55,354 nucleotides of DNA from Streptosporangium subroseum (GCF_900188345.1 NZ_FZOD01000065.1:1-55354), one strand, 5' to 3'; positions 16,652-26,225 are shown, numbered from the stretch's first letter. The notes: generated by a model from the sequence alone, not told the origin. Translations and numbers: made by a program.

Positions 16652-17002
16652 ATGCGGTTCATCCGTACCGCCCTGACCGTGACGGCGCTCGGCGTCGCCA
16701 TGCTCACCATGGCCGGACCGGCCATGGCCGACGACACGAAGCCCGCCGCCACGCCCCGTCAGGTGTCGGCCACCGCCAAGCCCAGTCCGGTGCCGGCCCC
16801 CGCCCGGTCCAGCAGCCCGGCTCCGGCTCCGGTTCCCGCCGAGGCCGGCCCGGCACCGGCCCAGGACATCCCCAGGGGCGCTCCGGAGACCGGTGGAGGT
16901 CCCGGCGGGAGCCCGCTGGTTCCGTTGGGCGGAGCCCTTCTCGCCACGGGGGCCGGGATGGGCGTTCTGGTGCTGCGCCGCCGTGCGGGCACCCGAGCCT
17001 GA
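16652..17002 (+). CDS. Sortase-sorted surface protein
   Basis: 116 residues. A signal peptide ends near AGPAMA-D, then comes a Pro/Ala/Ser-rich stalk. The C-terminus is a classic cell-wall sorting signal: APETG at 77-81 (an LPXTG variant with Ala for Leu), a hydrophobic helix (LGGALLATGAGMGVLVL) and a positive tail RRRAGTRA. The gene ends 1 bp before the sortase start, so the sortase is probably dedicated to it. The stalk carries no recognisable folded domain. Confidence 0.8.
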   Translation: MRFIRTALTVTALGVAMLTMAGPAMADDTKPAATPRQVSATAKPSPVPAPARSSSPAPAPVPAEAGPAPAQDIPRGAPETGGGPGGSPLVPLGGALLATGAGMGVLVLRRRAGTRA

Positions 17003-17003
17003 C

Positions 17004-17762
17004 ATGCCTGGAGTACGACTCGGCGGCCGCCACGCTCTGGGCGTGGCGGCCGCCGCCGCTCTGACCGGCGCGGTGTTCGTGGGCTGTGGGCTCCTGCCCC
17101 GGGAAGGCCCACCGGCTCCGCCGCCCGCGGCCGCGCAAGGCATGGCGGAGGCCGCGCAGACGAGCTCTCCCCTGGCGGACCTTTCCCCTCCCGCTCGTTC
17201 CTCCTCGACCCGTTCTCCTTCGGCTCGTTCTCCTTCGGCTCGGTCCTCTTCGGCTCGCTCCGGTCCGGATGACGCCGCTCGGTCCCATGTCTCCCCAACC
17301 GGCCCCGCTCTCGTACGGTCCGAGCCGCTTCACCTGGACATATCGAAGATCGGTGTCCACGTGCCCCTCGGCCGGCTCGGCCTCAACGCGGACGGCACGG
17401 TGCAGGTCCCCCCGGTCGAACGGCCCGAGCAGGCAGGCTGGTACTCGCGCGGGGTGACGCCCGGAGAGCGTGGAGCGGCGGTCATCCTCGGGCACGTCGA
17501 CGGCGGGGGCCGCAGGGGCGTCTTCTACGATCTCGGACGGATGCGCCGTGGGGACACCGTCTCCGTCGGCCGCGCGGACGGCTCGGTCGCCACGTTTGTG
17601 GTCGAGTCGGTCGAGTCGGTGGCCAAGAGCAGCTTTCCCTCCCAGCGCGTGTACGGACCGCTCGACCACGCGGGCCTGCGCCTGGTGACCTGCGGTGGCG
17701 CGTTCGACCAGCAGCGCGGCCACTACACGAACAACGTCATCGTCTACGCACGTCTCGCCTAG
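17004..17762 (+). CDS. Class F sortase
   Basis: 252 residues. A membrane or lipoprotein-like N-terminus (AAAALTGAVFVGCGLL) precedes a low-complexity SPSAR-repeat stalk. The catalytic domain begins LHLDISKIGVHVPLG. The catalytic His lies in ILGHVDG, the Cys in LVTCGG, and the Arg in VIVYARL near the C-terminus. It cleaves sorting signals and attaches proteins to the wall or releases them. ATG 17004 directly follows the putative substrate gene. Confidence 0.88.
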   Translation: MPGVRLGGRHALGVAAAAALTGAVFVGCGLLPREGPPAPPPAAAQGMAEAAQTSSPLADLSPPARSSSTRSPSARSPSARSSSARSGPDDAARSHVSPTGPALVRSEPLHLDISKIGVHVPLGRLGLNADGTVQVPPVERPEQAGWYSRGVTPGERGAAVILGHVDGGGRRGVFYDLGRMRRGDTVSVGRADGSVATFVVESVESVAKSSFPSQRVYGPLDHAGLRLVTCGGAFDQQRGHYTNNVIVYARLA

Positions 17763-17955
17763 AAGCTTGAGAATCGGGATCGGCAGAAGGTTGTCTACGC
17801 CGCAACGACGTCGGCGGTGATACCGAGGTCGCGGAAGAGGGTCTGCATGCCGATGCGGAGGGCTTTGCAGGTCCTTGCCGACGAGGGCTCTGGCAGGAGA
17901 CCGCGAATCAGGAACATCGAAGCCTGGTCTTACTCCAGAGTCCGTTGGAGCGATC
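17763..17955. other. Gene-free stretch, possible coding remnant
   Basis: No intact gene is seen. On the minus strand a frame ending near 17800 reads MQTLFRDLGITADVVAA before a stop, which looks like the C-terminus of a real protein but cannot be extended or assigned. It could be the tail of a lost gene. Confidence 0.25.
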
Positions 17956-18103
17956 GCCGCACCCACTGCCGGAGAACATGAGGACGGGCCCAGTGGTAGC
18001 ACCGCGCCCGCTGCCGAAGAGCATGAGGGCGGACCCGGTGGTAGCACCGCGCCCACCGCCGGACGACGTGAGGGCGGGCCCGGTGGTAGCACCGGGCCCG
18101 CCC
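17956..18103 (+). repeat. 45-bp tandem repeat ending in a hairpin
   Basis: Three 45-bp units (17956-18000, 18001-18045, 18046-18090) plus a partial fourth; TGGTAGC recurs at 17994, 18039 and 18084. Each unit could encode 15 residues (APAAEEHEGGPGGST type), but no start or ribosome site supports a gene. The final copy forms the terminator at 18072-18103. Confidence 0.8.
18072..18103. terminator. Perfect 14-bp GC hairpin between convergent genes
   Basis: GGGCGGGCCCGGTG, loop GTAG, CACCGGGCCCGCCC. It lies between the sortase gene and the convergent gene at 18133-18513. Confidence 0.75.
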
Positions 18104-18132
18104 TTGGTTCTTAATGCCTGTCGCGACAATTC

Positions 18133-18513
18133 TTAGTGCCTGTCGCGGCGGTCGTGGTCACGACGGTCATGGTCACGCCGGTCGTGGTCGCGGCGGTTGT
18201 GGTCGCGGTCGTAGTCGCGGTCGCGGTGGTTGCGGTCGTAGTGGTGGGAACGGGCGTAGTCGAAGGAGACGGCCCTCCAGCCGCCGTTGAACCACCGGTA
18301 GAAACGGTGACCGTCGAAGCGGTAGCGCTCGCCGCGGTTGGACACGCTCACCGCTACGGTCTGATGCGCGGTGACCGAGGCGGACGCGGTGACCGGGGCG
18401 GCCGCGGTGGTCGTGGTGGCGGCCGAGGCGGCTCCGCCGGTGGAGGCGATGATGCCGCCGACGATCGCCAGCGTCGCGGCCGCCGTCGCCAGGCTCCGTG
18501 TGATCTTCTTCAT
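18133..18513 (-). CDS. Secreted His/Asp/Arg-rich protein
   Basis: 126 residues. The signal peptide begins KKITRSLATAAATLAIVGG and is cut near ASAA. A Thr/Ala-rich linker follows, then a short motif RYRFDGHRFYRWFNGGWR. The tail is built of HDRRD units, highly charged and His-rich, so metal or nucleic-acid binding is conceivable. ATG 18513 was preferred to 18549 because a GGGGGA ribosome site lies 7-8 nt upstream and the signal peptide begins there. No family is recognised. Confidence 0.75.
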   Translation of the reverse strand: MKKITRSLATAAATLAIVGGIIASTGGAASAATTTTAAAPVTASASVTAHQTVAVSVSNRGERYRFDGHRFYRWFNGGWRAVSFDYARSHHYDRNHRDRDYDRDHNRRDHDRRDHDRRDHDRRDRH

Positions 18514-18696
18514 GTCATTTCCCCCTTGAGTGGTGCGCGCCGTTCTCAACGCGCACCCTCAAGCTAGATGGGCGAAATGTCCTTTTCTGCGTACAAAGTC
18601 ACATATAAGCGCTAATGCGCACTATGACACATAAATGGCCCTTTTCCTCGTGCCTCAGCGACGTTGAGGGGGGCGGTTACCGGAGGCCCCTGATCA

Positions 18697-19413
18697 TCAG
18701 CCGGCTTTGCGAGCCGGGGAGGTGAGCCCGGCCACGGCGGCGACGACCTCCGACGCGTTGGACAGGTCGGGCAGGACCACGTCGGCGCCGGCCTCGTGAA
18801 GCTCGGCCGGGAGGGAACGCCCGGAGGCGACCCCGATCATCGCGGCCCCGGCGATCCTGGCGGCCTGGACGTCCCTGGCCGAGTCACCGATCATCACGGT
18901 GTTGCCGCCGTCGAAGATCCCGCCGTACTTCTGCCGGGCCCTGCCCTGTGCGACCTGGAGAAGGGTGGCCTTGGGGTAGACCTCCTCGCCGTAGCCGCCG
19001 ATCTCGAAGTCCACGTGCTTGTCCAGGCCGAAGGCGGTCAGCTTGTGTACGGCATTGCTCCTGATCGTGCCGGTGAGCACCGACTGGACCACGCCGTCGA
19101 GTCTCGCCACGGCCTTCAACGCGTCCCGGGCCCCGGCCATCATGCGCCCGTCCTTGGGCAATCGCTTGCGCCGGGCGGCGAAGGCCTCGGCCAGCGCGTC
19201 CAGGAACCTCGGGAGGTGGTCGTCGTCGGCGACGATCCCGTTGATGGCGAGCATCTCGTAGACGATCTCGGAGTCCGGGCGGCCGTTGTGCTGGCTCAGC
19301 TTCACCAGGGGCCGTCCGGTCACCTTGTGGAAGGCCTCCGCGTATGCCTCACGGGCGACGATGGACACGTCGACCAGGGTGAGATCGATGTTCCAGAGAA
19401 CGAGGCGGCTCAT
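18697..19413 (-). CDS. HAD-superfamily hydrolase-like, nucleophile Asp replaced by Asn
   Basis: 238 residues with HAD-IA layout. Motif I is WNIDLTLVD, where N8 stands in the place of the catalytic nucleophile and D10 is the acid/base. Motif II is VLTG, motif III Lys is in YPKATLL, and motif IV is MIGDSARDVQAA. The codon AAC is unambiguous. Phosphatase activity through an aspartyl-phosphate would be lost unless the chemistry is changed; it may be a binding or regulatory paralogue. Confidence 0.82.
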   Translation of the reverse strand: MSRLVLWNIDLTLVDVSIVAREAYAEAFHKVTGRPLVKLSQHNGRPDSEIVYEMLAINGIVADDDHLPRFLDALAEAFAARRKRLPKDGRMMAGARDALKAVARLDGVVQSVLTGTIRSNAVHKLTAFGLDKHVDFEIGGYGEEVYPKATLLQVAQGRARQKYGGIFDGGNTVMIGDSARDVQAARIAGAAMIGVASGRSLPAELHEAGADVVLPDLSNASEVVAAVAGLTSPARKAG

Positions 19414-19776
19414 CGTGGCCTCCCGGAATGAGTGCGGATGCCCAGGTTAGGGCTCAAATTGTCTTGATTGTTGCTGTATGCGGGATCGGTACAGAACCAG
19501 CTATCCGTCAGAGCGGAACAGGCTCAGGCCGATGCACGCAGCCCAGGGCGGTGTGGAGGGACGGGAGTCACCAGGGGACCTGCCCGGCCTCCTGCCCCGA
19601 CGGGTCCCGGACATCTCGAAGGGCGCGACGGTTTGGCCGCCCCCTCGGGACCTCCGACGCGGTTGGGGCCTCGCAAGCGCGCCCCCGGCGGGTTATACAA
19701 GAGGTAAGACCGGCGATCCCGGGGTGATGTGCGTCGAGGGACGCACAGAGGAGCGCCAGATCGGAGGAGCACGATC
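19414..19776. other. Gene-free stretch upstream of small membrane protein gene
   Basis: No supported gene is seen in about 360 bp. Open frames here have no ribosome site and an odd composition. It probably carries the divergent promoters of the HAD gene and the small membrane protein gene. Confidence 0.4.
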
Positions 19777-19802
19777 ATGGTTCTGTGAGCCTGAGGTGGG
19801 GG

Positions 19803-20048
19803 ATGCCCACCACGGGCGTGGCGGCTGGTGTCGGCTCGGCAGTGCTGGCCACCCAGACGCTCGCAACACCGATCATCGCGATCACCCTCGGCGCCACCGC
19901 CGTGCTGGTGGTCCTGACCGCGGTCATTGCCTGCGTGGCGACGTTCTCGGAGATCCACGGCGAACGAGCGCTCAAGGTCCTCACACTGTTGATCGGACGC
20001 CCGGAGCCCGAACCTCCCGAGGGAGGTGGGGTTCAGCTCGAATCCTGA
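19803..20048 (+). CDS. Small membrane protein
   Basis: 81 residues with one long or two short hydrophobic segments: GVGSAVLATQTLATPIIAI and LGATAVLVVLTAVIACVATF. An acidic Pro-rich tail follows (IGRPEPEPPEGGG). It looks like a conserved actinomycete inner-membrane protein of unknown role. ATG 19803 follows GAGGTGGGGG. GTG 19785 is an alternative and overlaps the stop of a tiny MVL frame at 19777. Confidence 0.6.
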   Translation: MPTTGVAAGVGSAVLATQTLATPIIAITLGATAVLVVLTAVIACVATFSEIHGERALKVLTLLIGRPEPEPPEGGGVQLES

Positions 20049-20054
20049 TCGTGA

Positions 20055-20091
20055 AAGGGCCACCGGTCGAGCCCGCTCTCCGGTGGCCCTT
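20055..20091 (+). terminator. 12-bp hairpin downstream of small membrane protein gene
   Basis: AAGGGCCACCGG (20055-20066) pairs perfectly with CCGGTGGCCCTT (20080-20091), just after the stop at 20048. It also opens the 62-bp repeat array. Confidence 0.7.
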
Positions 20092-20302
20092 CAACCGGCC
20101 CGCCGACCTCCCGGCCGCCTTCCGACCGATCCTCAGGTTCCCTGATGGCCCTTCAACCGCCCCTCCGACCTTCGGGTCGCCTCCCGGCCGATCCGCCGGT
20201 TCTCCGGTGACCCTTCGGCCGGCTTGCTGACTTTCCGGCTCTTCCGACCTGCTGGCCTTCGGGCCGCCCTCCGGTCGATCCGCCGACCTCCGGACGGCGC
20301 TC
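20055..20302 (+). repeat. 62-bp imperfect tandem array between convergent genes
   Basis: The landmark T-G-R-C-C-C-T-T-C lies at 20084, 20146 and 20208, exactly 62 bp apart, with a decayed copy near 20270. Units share the CCGACCT and CCGATC blocks. The array fills the whole gap between the small membrane protein gene and the HAD gene at 20303. Confidence 0.75.
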
Positions 20303-20956
20303 TCAGGCGTGGTCGATCGCATTCGCGAGGGTGTCGACGACCGGGACGCCGAACGCCTCCAGGTCGACCCGGCTGGTCATGCCCCCGGTGTAGAGCACGG
20401 CTCGCGCCCCGACGTGCTGGGCGGCGAGCGCGTCGTCCACGCTGTCACCGATCACGAGGATGTCGGCCGGGTCCACGCCGAGCGCCGCGATATGGGCCAC
20501 CATCGACTCGGCCTTGTGCCCGCCTGACGGGGCGGGCTGCCCGTCGAGCGCGGCGCGTAGCCCGTCGATCCGGGCGAAGTGCCGGTCGATGCCGAGCTCG
20601 GCGATCTTGACCACCAGCCGGTCGTGCATCCACATGGACAGCAGCGACTGCCTGCCGCCCGCTCTCTCCCAGCTCTGCAGCGTGGAGAGCGCGTCCGCCG
20701 CGAGGCCGCACTCCAGCATCAGCCGGTGGTAGTTCTCATGGAAACCGAGGTCGAGCTTCTCCCACTCGCCCTCGAAGAGCGAGCGGCCGAGCATGCGCTC
20801 GTAGGCTTTCCAGATCGGGCGCGTGTAGACCGCGCGGAAGCCGTCCGCGTCATAGGAGCCCAGCCCGTAGGGCTCGAACACCGCGTTCGTCGCGCCGACC
20901 ACGGCGTCGATGTCGTGAAAAAGTGTGCCGTTCCAGTCCCAAATAATGTGTCTCAT
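20303..20956 (-). CDS. HAD family hydrolase
   Basis: 217 residues. Motif I is IIWDWNGTLFHD with both aspartates intact. The cap region is helical (EGEWEKLDLGFHENYHRLM), motif II is SLLS, motif III Lys is in GGHKAESM, and motif IV is VIGDSVDDALAA. The WDWNGTL variant is common among actinobacterial phosphoglycolate-type phosphatases. ATG 20956 was chosen because GGAGG lies four bases before it. The substrate is unknown. Confidence 0.88.
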   Translation of the reverse strand: MRHIIWDWNGTLFHDIDAVVGATNAVFEPYGLGSYDADGFRAVYTRPIWKAYERMLGRSLFEGEWEKLDLGFHENYHRLMLECGLAADALSTLQSWERAGGRQSLLSMWMHDRLVVKIAELGIDRHFARIDGLRAALDGQPAPSGGHKAESMVAHIAALGVDPADILVIGDSVDDALAAQHVGARAVLYTGGMTSRVDLEAFGVPVVDTLANAIDHA

Positions 20957-21064
20957 ATTGCCTCCAAGGGTAGCCAAACGCAGAGAATCGCCGCAAAGGG
21001 GATATTGGGCACTCAGGCGAGGGGCGGGGGCCAGGGAGAGCGGGTGGGTCCTCCGGAGGATCTC

Positions 21065-21571
21065 TCAGGCGACCAGTTCGGGAATCTCCTGGGTGGCGTA
21101 CCACAGGAGATCGTTCGCCTCGGCGCCGTCCACGACGAAGCGGGCGTCGTCGTCACCGCCATCGGCCGCCGGCAGCGCGGCGATGGCCGCCTCGACGTCC
21201 TCCACCGCCGACAGATCGTCCACGTGAGCCGCGGCGATCTCCGCCAGCGGGACGGCCGCCGCGAGCCGTACCCGGGCGCGCTCTTCCAGCTCGGCGCCCA
21301 TGCTCACATCGCTCTCCGGCACGTCGACGGCGATGACCACTCGGCGCGCGGCCACGTCCAGCCCGTCCGCGCGATCGGCGGCGAGCATCCGCAGGGACGC
21401 TCTGGCCGCCTCGGTCAGGGCGACGTACTCCAATTCCTCGGTGTCACCCGAGGCGTACCACTCGGTCAGGGCGGGGGTCACCGCGTAGCCGGTCAGCGGG
21501 GCCGGGCCGAGCTCCCCCACGGTGACCACACGGGCCAGCGCCGGGAGCGTACACGGCAGGTAGACGCGCAT
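21065..21571 (-). CDS. DUF6912 family protein
   Basis: 168 residues beginning RVYLPCTLPALARVV and containing AVTPALTEWYASGDTEELEY, the hallmark of the actinobacterial DUF6912 family. It is acidic, soluble and of unknown function. Its position directly upstream of the HAD gene at 20303-20956, on the same strand with about a 100-bp gap, suggests co-expression. Confidence 0.8.
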   Translation of the reverse strand: MRVYLPCTLPALARVVTVGELGPAPLTGYAVTPALTEWYASGDTEELEYVALTEAARASLRMLAADRADGLDVAARRVVIAVDVPESDVSMGAELEERARVRLAAAVPLAEIAAAHVDDLSAVEDVEAAIAALPAADGGDDDARFVVDGAEANDLLWYATQEIPELVA

Positions 21572-21840
21572 CCATGCCTCGATCTATCTCTTCCACATCG
21601 GCGCCGGTTCGGCGCCGATCACGCATCGAGTGTGCCAGTCCCGGAGACGTGGTCGCGAGCTTGGAGGCGCGAAGCCACGCGAGCCGGTCCGAACACGGCC
21701 GCCAGAGCGGGGGCAACCCTCGACCCAGGAGTGGCCCTCGACCGGCTTCTGAAGCTCACCGAGCCGTGGGACGCCGGTGACACCCCAGGAGTGACCCTCG
21801 GCACAGGGGCGACCCTCGGCGGGAGGAGATCTTCACGTCG
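21572..21840. other. Gene-free spacer with short repeats
   Basis: No gene. Downstream of the HAD gene at 21841 the spacer contains CCCAGGAGTGRCCCTCG twice (around 21721 and 21783) and further GACCCTCG echoes. This is a weak version of the gene-end repeats seen elsewhere in the window. Confidence 0.45.
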
Positions 21841-22485
21841 TCAGCGCAGGGAGACGCCGAAGAGCGTCTCCAGCTCGGCGATGGTCAGCTCGGGGTCCCT
21901 GTGGTGCACGCCGACGATGCCGAGTTCGCGGGCGGCCGTGATGTTGGCCTCGATGTCGTCGATGAACACGCACTCCTGCCCGGCCAGGCCGATCTTGCCG
22001 AGCGCGTGCTCGAAGATCCTCGGCTCCGGCTTCCGCATGCCGATCTCCCCGGAGATGACGACCTCGTCGAAGAAGTCCTCCCAGTCCTGCCGGGGATACT
22101 CGTTCCCCCAGGAGTTGGAGAGCAGGCAGGTCCGCAGCCCGGCGGCACGGGCCTCGCGAAGCATGGCGTACATCGGCTCGACCCGTCGGAACCCGGCGAA
22201 CATCCTGGTCAGCAGCCCCTCGGCGACCGGTGGCACCCCGTCCGTCGTGACCAGCCGGGCGGCCAGACTCCGTTCGAAGTCGAACCCGGAGATCTCGCCC
22301 CGCTCCAGCGCGTGGATCGCGTTCTCACCGTTCGCGGAACCCCCGTAGGCCTGCATGATGAGATCCCGCATCACGGTCCGGTAGTGATCGGCGTCGAGCC
22401 GTTCGGCCACGACCCACTCCGCGATCGCATCGGACAGACCGGTGGTGAGCACGCCACCCCAGTCGATGAGCACACCCTTGAGCAT
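21841..22485 (-). CDS. HAD-IA family hydrolase
   Basis: 214 residues. Motif I is LIDWGGVLTTG, in which D8 is kept and the second Asp is replaced by Gly, as in haloacid-dehalogenase-like and epoxide-hydrolase N-terminal phosphatases. Motif II is LLSNSWG, motif III Lys is in GMRKPEPRIFEHAL, and motif IV is FIDDIEANITAA. Substrate is unknown. It is the third HAD protein within 4 kb. Confidence 0.87.
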   Translation of the reverse strand: MLKGVLIDWGGVLTTGLSDAIAEWVVAERLDADHYRTVMRDLIMQAYGGSANGENAIHALERGEISGFDFERSLAARLVTTDGVPPVAEGLLTRMFAGFRRVEPMYAMLREARAAGLRTCLLSNSWGNEYPRQDWEDFFDEVVISGEIGMRKPEPRIFEHALGKIGLAGQECVFIDDIEANITAARELGIVGVHHRDPELTIAELETLFGVSLR

Positions 22486-22612
22486 CTCGTCTCCTCGCCC
22501 GAACCCGCTTCCGCGGCCCTGAACCGTCTGCCTCCCGCTGAAACCCGTTCTAGGTTAGGCGTAGCCGACGAACAGCCGAAAAGGGGCACGGGACTCAACG
22601 AGCCTCTACGGG

Positions 22613-22775
22613 GATGAGCTGGGCAATCGTCCCAGTCCGTACGGCTGCCGCCTGCCCGGGCGGCAGCCGTACGGAACTCGGCGGGCTCGCGCGGTGATGA
22701 GCCGGGCGAATCCGTCCCGGCTCGTACGGACGGCAGCCGTACGGAGCTCAGCGGGCTCGCGCGGTGATGAGCTGG
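22613..22775 (-). repeat. Echoes of the GH3 gene 3' end
   Basis: GATGAGC plus flanks recurs at 22613, 22696 and 22766; the last copy is inside the final codons of the GH3 gene. GGCTCGCGCGGTGATGAGC is shared by two copies. The units also contain the hairpins at 22637-22674 and about 22723-22744. Confidence 0.75.
22637..22674 (-). terminator. Perfect 16-bp hairpin after the GH3 gene
   Basis: CCGTACGGCTGCCGCC, 6-nt loop, GGCGGCAGCCGTACGG. A second shorter hairpin (CGTACGG / CCGTACG) lies at 22723-22744. Both follow the GH3 stop codon at 22748. Confidence 0.75.
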
Positions 22776-24088
22776 GCGACCTTTTGGTGCTCGGCCGAGC
22801 GCAGCACCCGCGCGGCCTCGGCCGGGTCGGCGACCGGGGCCTTCTCCAGCAGACCTCGGGTGGCCTTCAGCTTCAGCAGCCGCCGGACGGACTGGTCGAG
22901 CCGCTCGTCGGAGATCTTCCCGGACCTCACCGCGGCCAGCACCGCCTGGTAGGCCTCGGGATAGTCCGGCGGCATCAGCAGCAGGTCCACCCCGGCCTGG
23001 ATGGCCCGCACGGCGATCTCCCCGTCGCTGTACTTCTTGCGCACACCCGCCATGTCCAGCGCGTCGGTCGAGACGACCCCGTCGAATCCGAGCTTGTCGC
23101 GGAGCAGCCCGGTCAGGATCGGCTTGGAGAGCGTGGCCGGGTCACCCGACGGGTCGAGCTTGGGCATGACAACGTGCGCGCTCATGATCGCGTCTACGCC
23201 CTTGTCGATGGCCGCGGCGAACGGCGGCGCGTCCAGCTTGTTCCACTGGGACCGGGAGTGCTGGATCACCGGCAGGCCGGTGTGGCTGTCCACGTTGGTG
23301 TCGCCGTGCCCGGGGAAGTGCTTGGCCGTGGCGGCGATCCCGGCGTCGTGGAAACCGCTGACCGCGGCGGCGACCATCGATGAGACCTTCTGCGGGTTCG
23401 AGCCGTACGCCCGGGGCCCGATCACCGGGTTGCGCGGGTTGATGTTCACGTCGGCGACCGGGGCGAAGTCGAGGTTGATGCCGAGGGCGAGCAGCTCGGT
23501 GCCCGTCACCTTGGCGGCCTTGCGGGCCAGCGATAGGTCGCCGGTGGAGCCGATGGTCGAGGCTCCGGGAAGCTTGGTGACCAGTGGCGCGAGCCGGGAG
23601 ACCTGGCCATTCTCCTGGTCGGCGCCGATCAGGAGCGGAATCTCCGGCGACGCCTTCTGCAGCCCGTTGGTCAGCTCGACGATCTGCTTGACGTTCTTGA
23701 CGTTGTCCGCCCAGGGGAACAGGATCACCCCGCCCGGCCGGTATTTCGCGATCATCTTGGCCGGCGTGCCCACGCCGTACCGCGCCTGGTTCTCCCCCGA
23801 CACCGTGTCGGACGCCGGGCCGTACAGCACGGGCATGAAGAGCTGCCCGACCTTCTCCTCCATGCTCAGCCCTGCGAGCGCCCCTTCCACGGCCCCCTTG
23901 ACCCCGGAGGGCTTGGGGGTCGCGTCCGCCGCGGGCACATCCGGGGCGGCGCTTGCGGGGGCGCCGGCCTGGCCTCCGACCGGCGAGACGGGAGCGGGGG
24001 CCGCCGCCCCCGGCCCGGCGCAACCGGCTATCGCCGATGCTGCCACCACGATCACTGCGAGACCAGTCGTACGCATGCACCGAGCCAT
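22748..24088 (-). CDS. GH3 beta-N-acetylhexosaminidase lipoprotein (NagZ-like)
   Basis: 446 residues. The lipobox AIAGC (Cys23) places it outside the membrane, unlike cytoplasmic NagZ. An Ala/Pro linker precedes the GH3 barrel. The signature KHFPGHGDT is at 256-264 with the Asp/His pair D267-S-H269 used as acid/base in NagZ, and the nucleophile is Asp342 in STDALDMAG. It releases terminal GlcNAc from muropeptides or chito-oligomers. It follows ptsI on the same strand, so the released sugar probably feeds the PTS encoded next door. Confidence 0.88.
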   Translation of the reverse strand: MARCMRTTGLAVIVVAASAIAGCAGPGAAAPAPVSPVGGQAGAPASAAPDVPAADATPKPSGVKGAVEGALAGLSMEEKVGQLFMPVLYGPASDTVSGENQARYGVGTPAKMIAKYRPGGVILFPWADNVKNVKQIVELTNGLQKASPEIPLLIGADQENGQVSRLAPLVTKLPGASTIGSTGDLSLARKAAKVTGTELLALGINLDFAPVADVNINPRNPVIGPRAYGSNPQKVSSMVAAAVSGFHDAGIAATAKHFPGHGDTNVDSHTGLPVIQHSRSQWNKLDAPPFAAAIDKGVDAIMSAHVVMPKLDPSGDPATLSKPILTGLLRDKLGFDGVVSTDALDMAGVRKKYSDGEIAVRAIQAGVDLLLMPPDYPEAYQAVLAAVRSGKISDERLDQSVRRLLKLKATRGLLEKAPVADPAEAARVLRSAEHQKVAQLITARAR

Positions 24089-24218
24089 GGCCCTAACGCT
24101 ATCCGCGCAACGGGCCCAATGCTGCGATCTTCACCGTGATGGTGACCAATGCCACGACCGCGGAGAGCCGGACCCGCCGGGTCCGATCTTCACGGTGACG
24201 GCGACCGGGACACCGGCC
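24089..24218. other. Spacer with a duplicated block
   Basis: No gene. GATCTTCAC plus GTGA/GG/GACC appears at 24126 and 24185, 59 bp apart, directly downstream of the ptsI stop. Confidence 0.4.
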
Positions 24219-25921
<1,703 letters not shown>

Positions 25922-25925
<4 letters not shown>

Positions 25926-26179
25926 GGAGCGGATGCGATGCCGGCGAGCTGGTCCAGAAGTTCGTCGGCCCCTTCGCCCTCGGCCCTGATCACCACGCTG
26001 TCGCCCTGCCGGACGTCGAGTGCCAGGACCGCGAGAATGCTCTTGCCGTTCACCGGCTGGCCGCTGCCCTTCGCGATGGTGACGTCCAGCGACGCCTTGG
26101 CCGCGGTCTGTACGAACGTCGCCGCGGGGCGGGCGTGCAGGCCGACTTCGGCCTTGACGATTACTTGGCGCTCGGCCAC
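25922..26179 (-). CDS. ptsH: Phosphocarrier protein HPr
   Basis: 85 residues. The active His15 is in VGLHARPAA. Ser47 in NGKSILAVL corresponds to the regulatory Ser46 of Firmicutes, but the flanking sequence is actinobacterial and HPr kinase is not in the window. GTG 26179 follows a clear AGGAGG. The dre-like palindrome at 26203-26224 lies 24 bp upstream, so the ptsHI unit is probably repressed by the DasR-like regulator. Confidence 0.95.
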
Positions 26180-26202
26180 GTGTTCCTCCTGCGAAAAATC
26201 GA

Positions 26203-26224
26203 CCTGGCGGTCTAGACCGCCAGG
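26203..26224. promoter_or_regulatory. dre-like palindrome upstream of ptsH
   Basis: A perfect 22-bp palindrome, CCTGGCGGTCT / AGACCGCCAGG. Its centre GGTCTAGACC equals the core of the DasR-responsive element known from streptomycetes. It sits between the upstream HAD stop and the ptsH start. It could also form a terminator hairpin for the HAD transcript. Confidence 0.7.
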
Positions 26225-26225
26225 C

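Noticed and set aside
17875..18114. Plus-strand frame encoding 15-residue repeats
   Set aside because: No ribosome site, no homology recognised, and the last unit is a terminator hairpin. Listed as a repeat instead.
19478..20230. Plus-strand frame of 250 codons
   Set aside because: It crosses the small membrane protein gene in another frame and runs into the 62-bp array; composition is non-protein-like.
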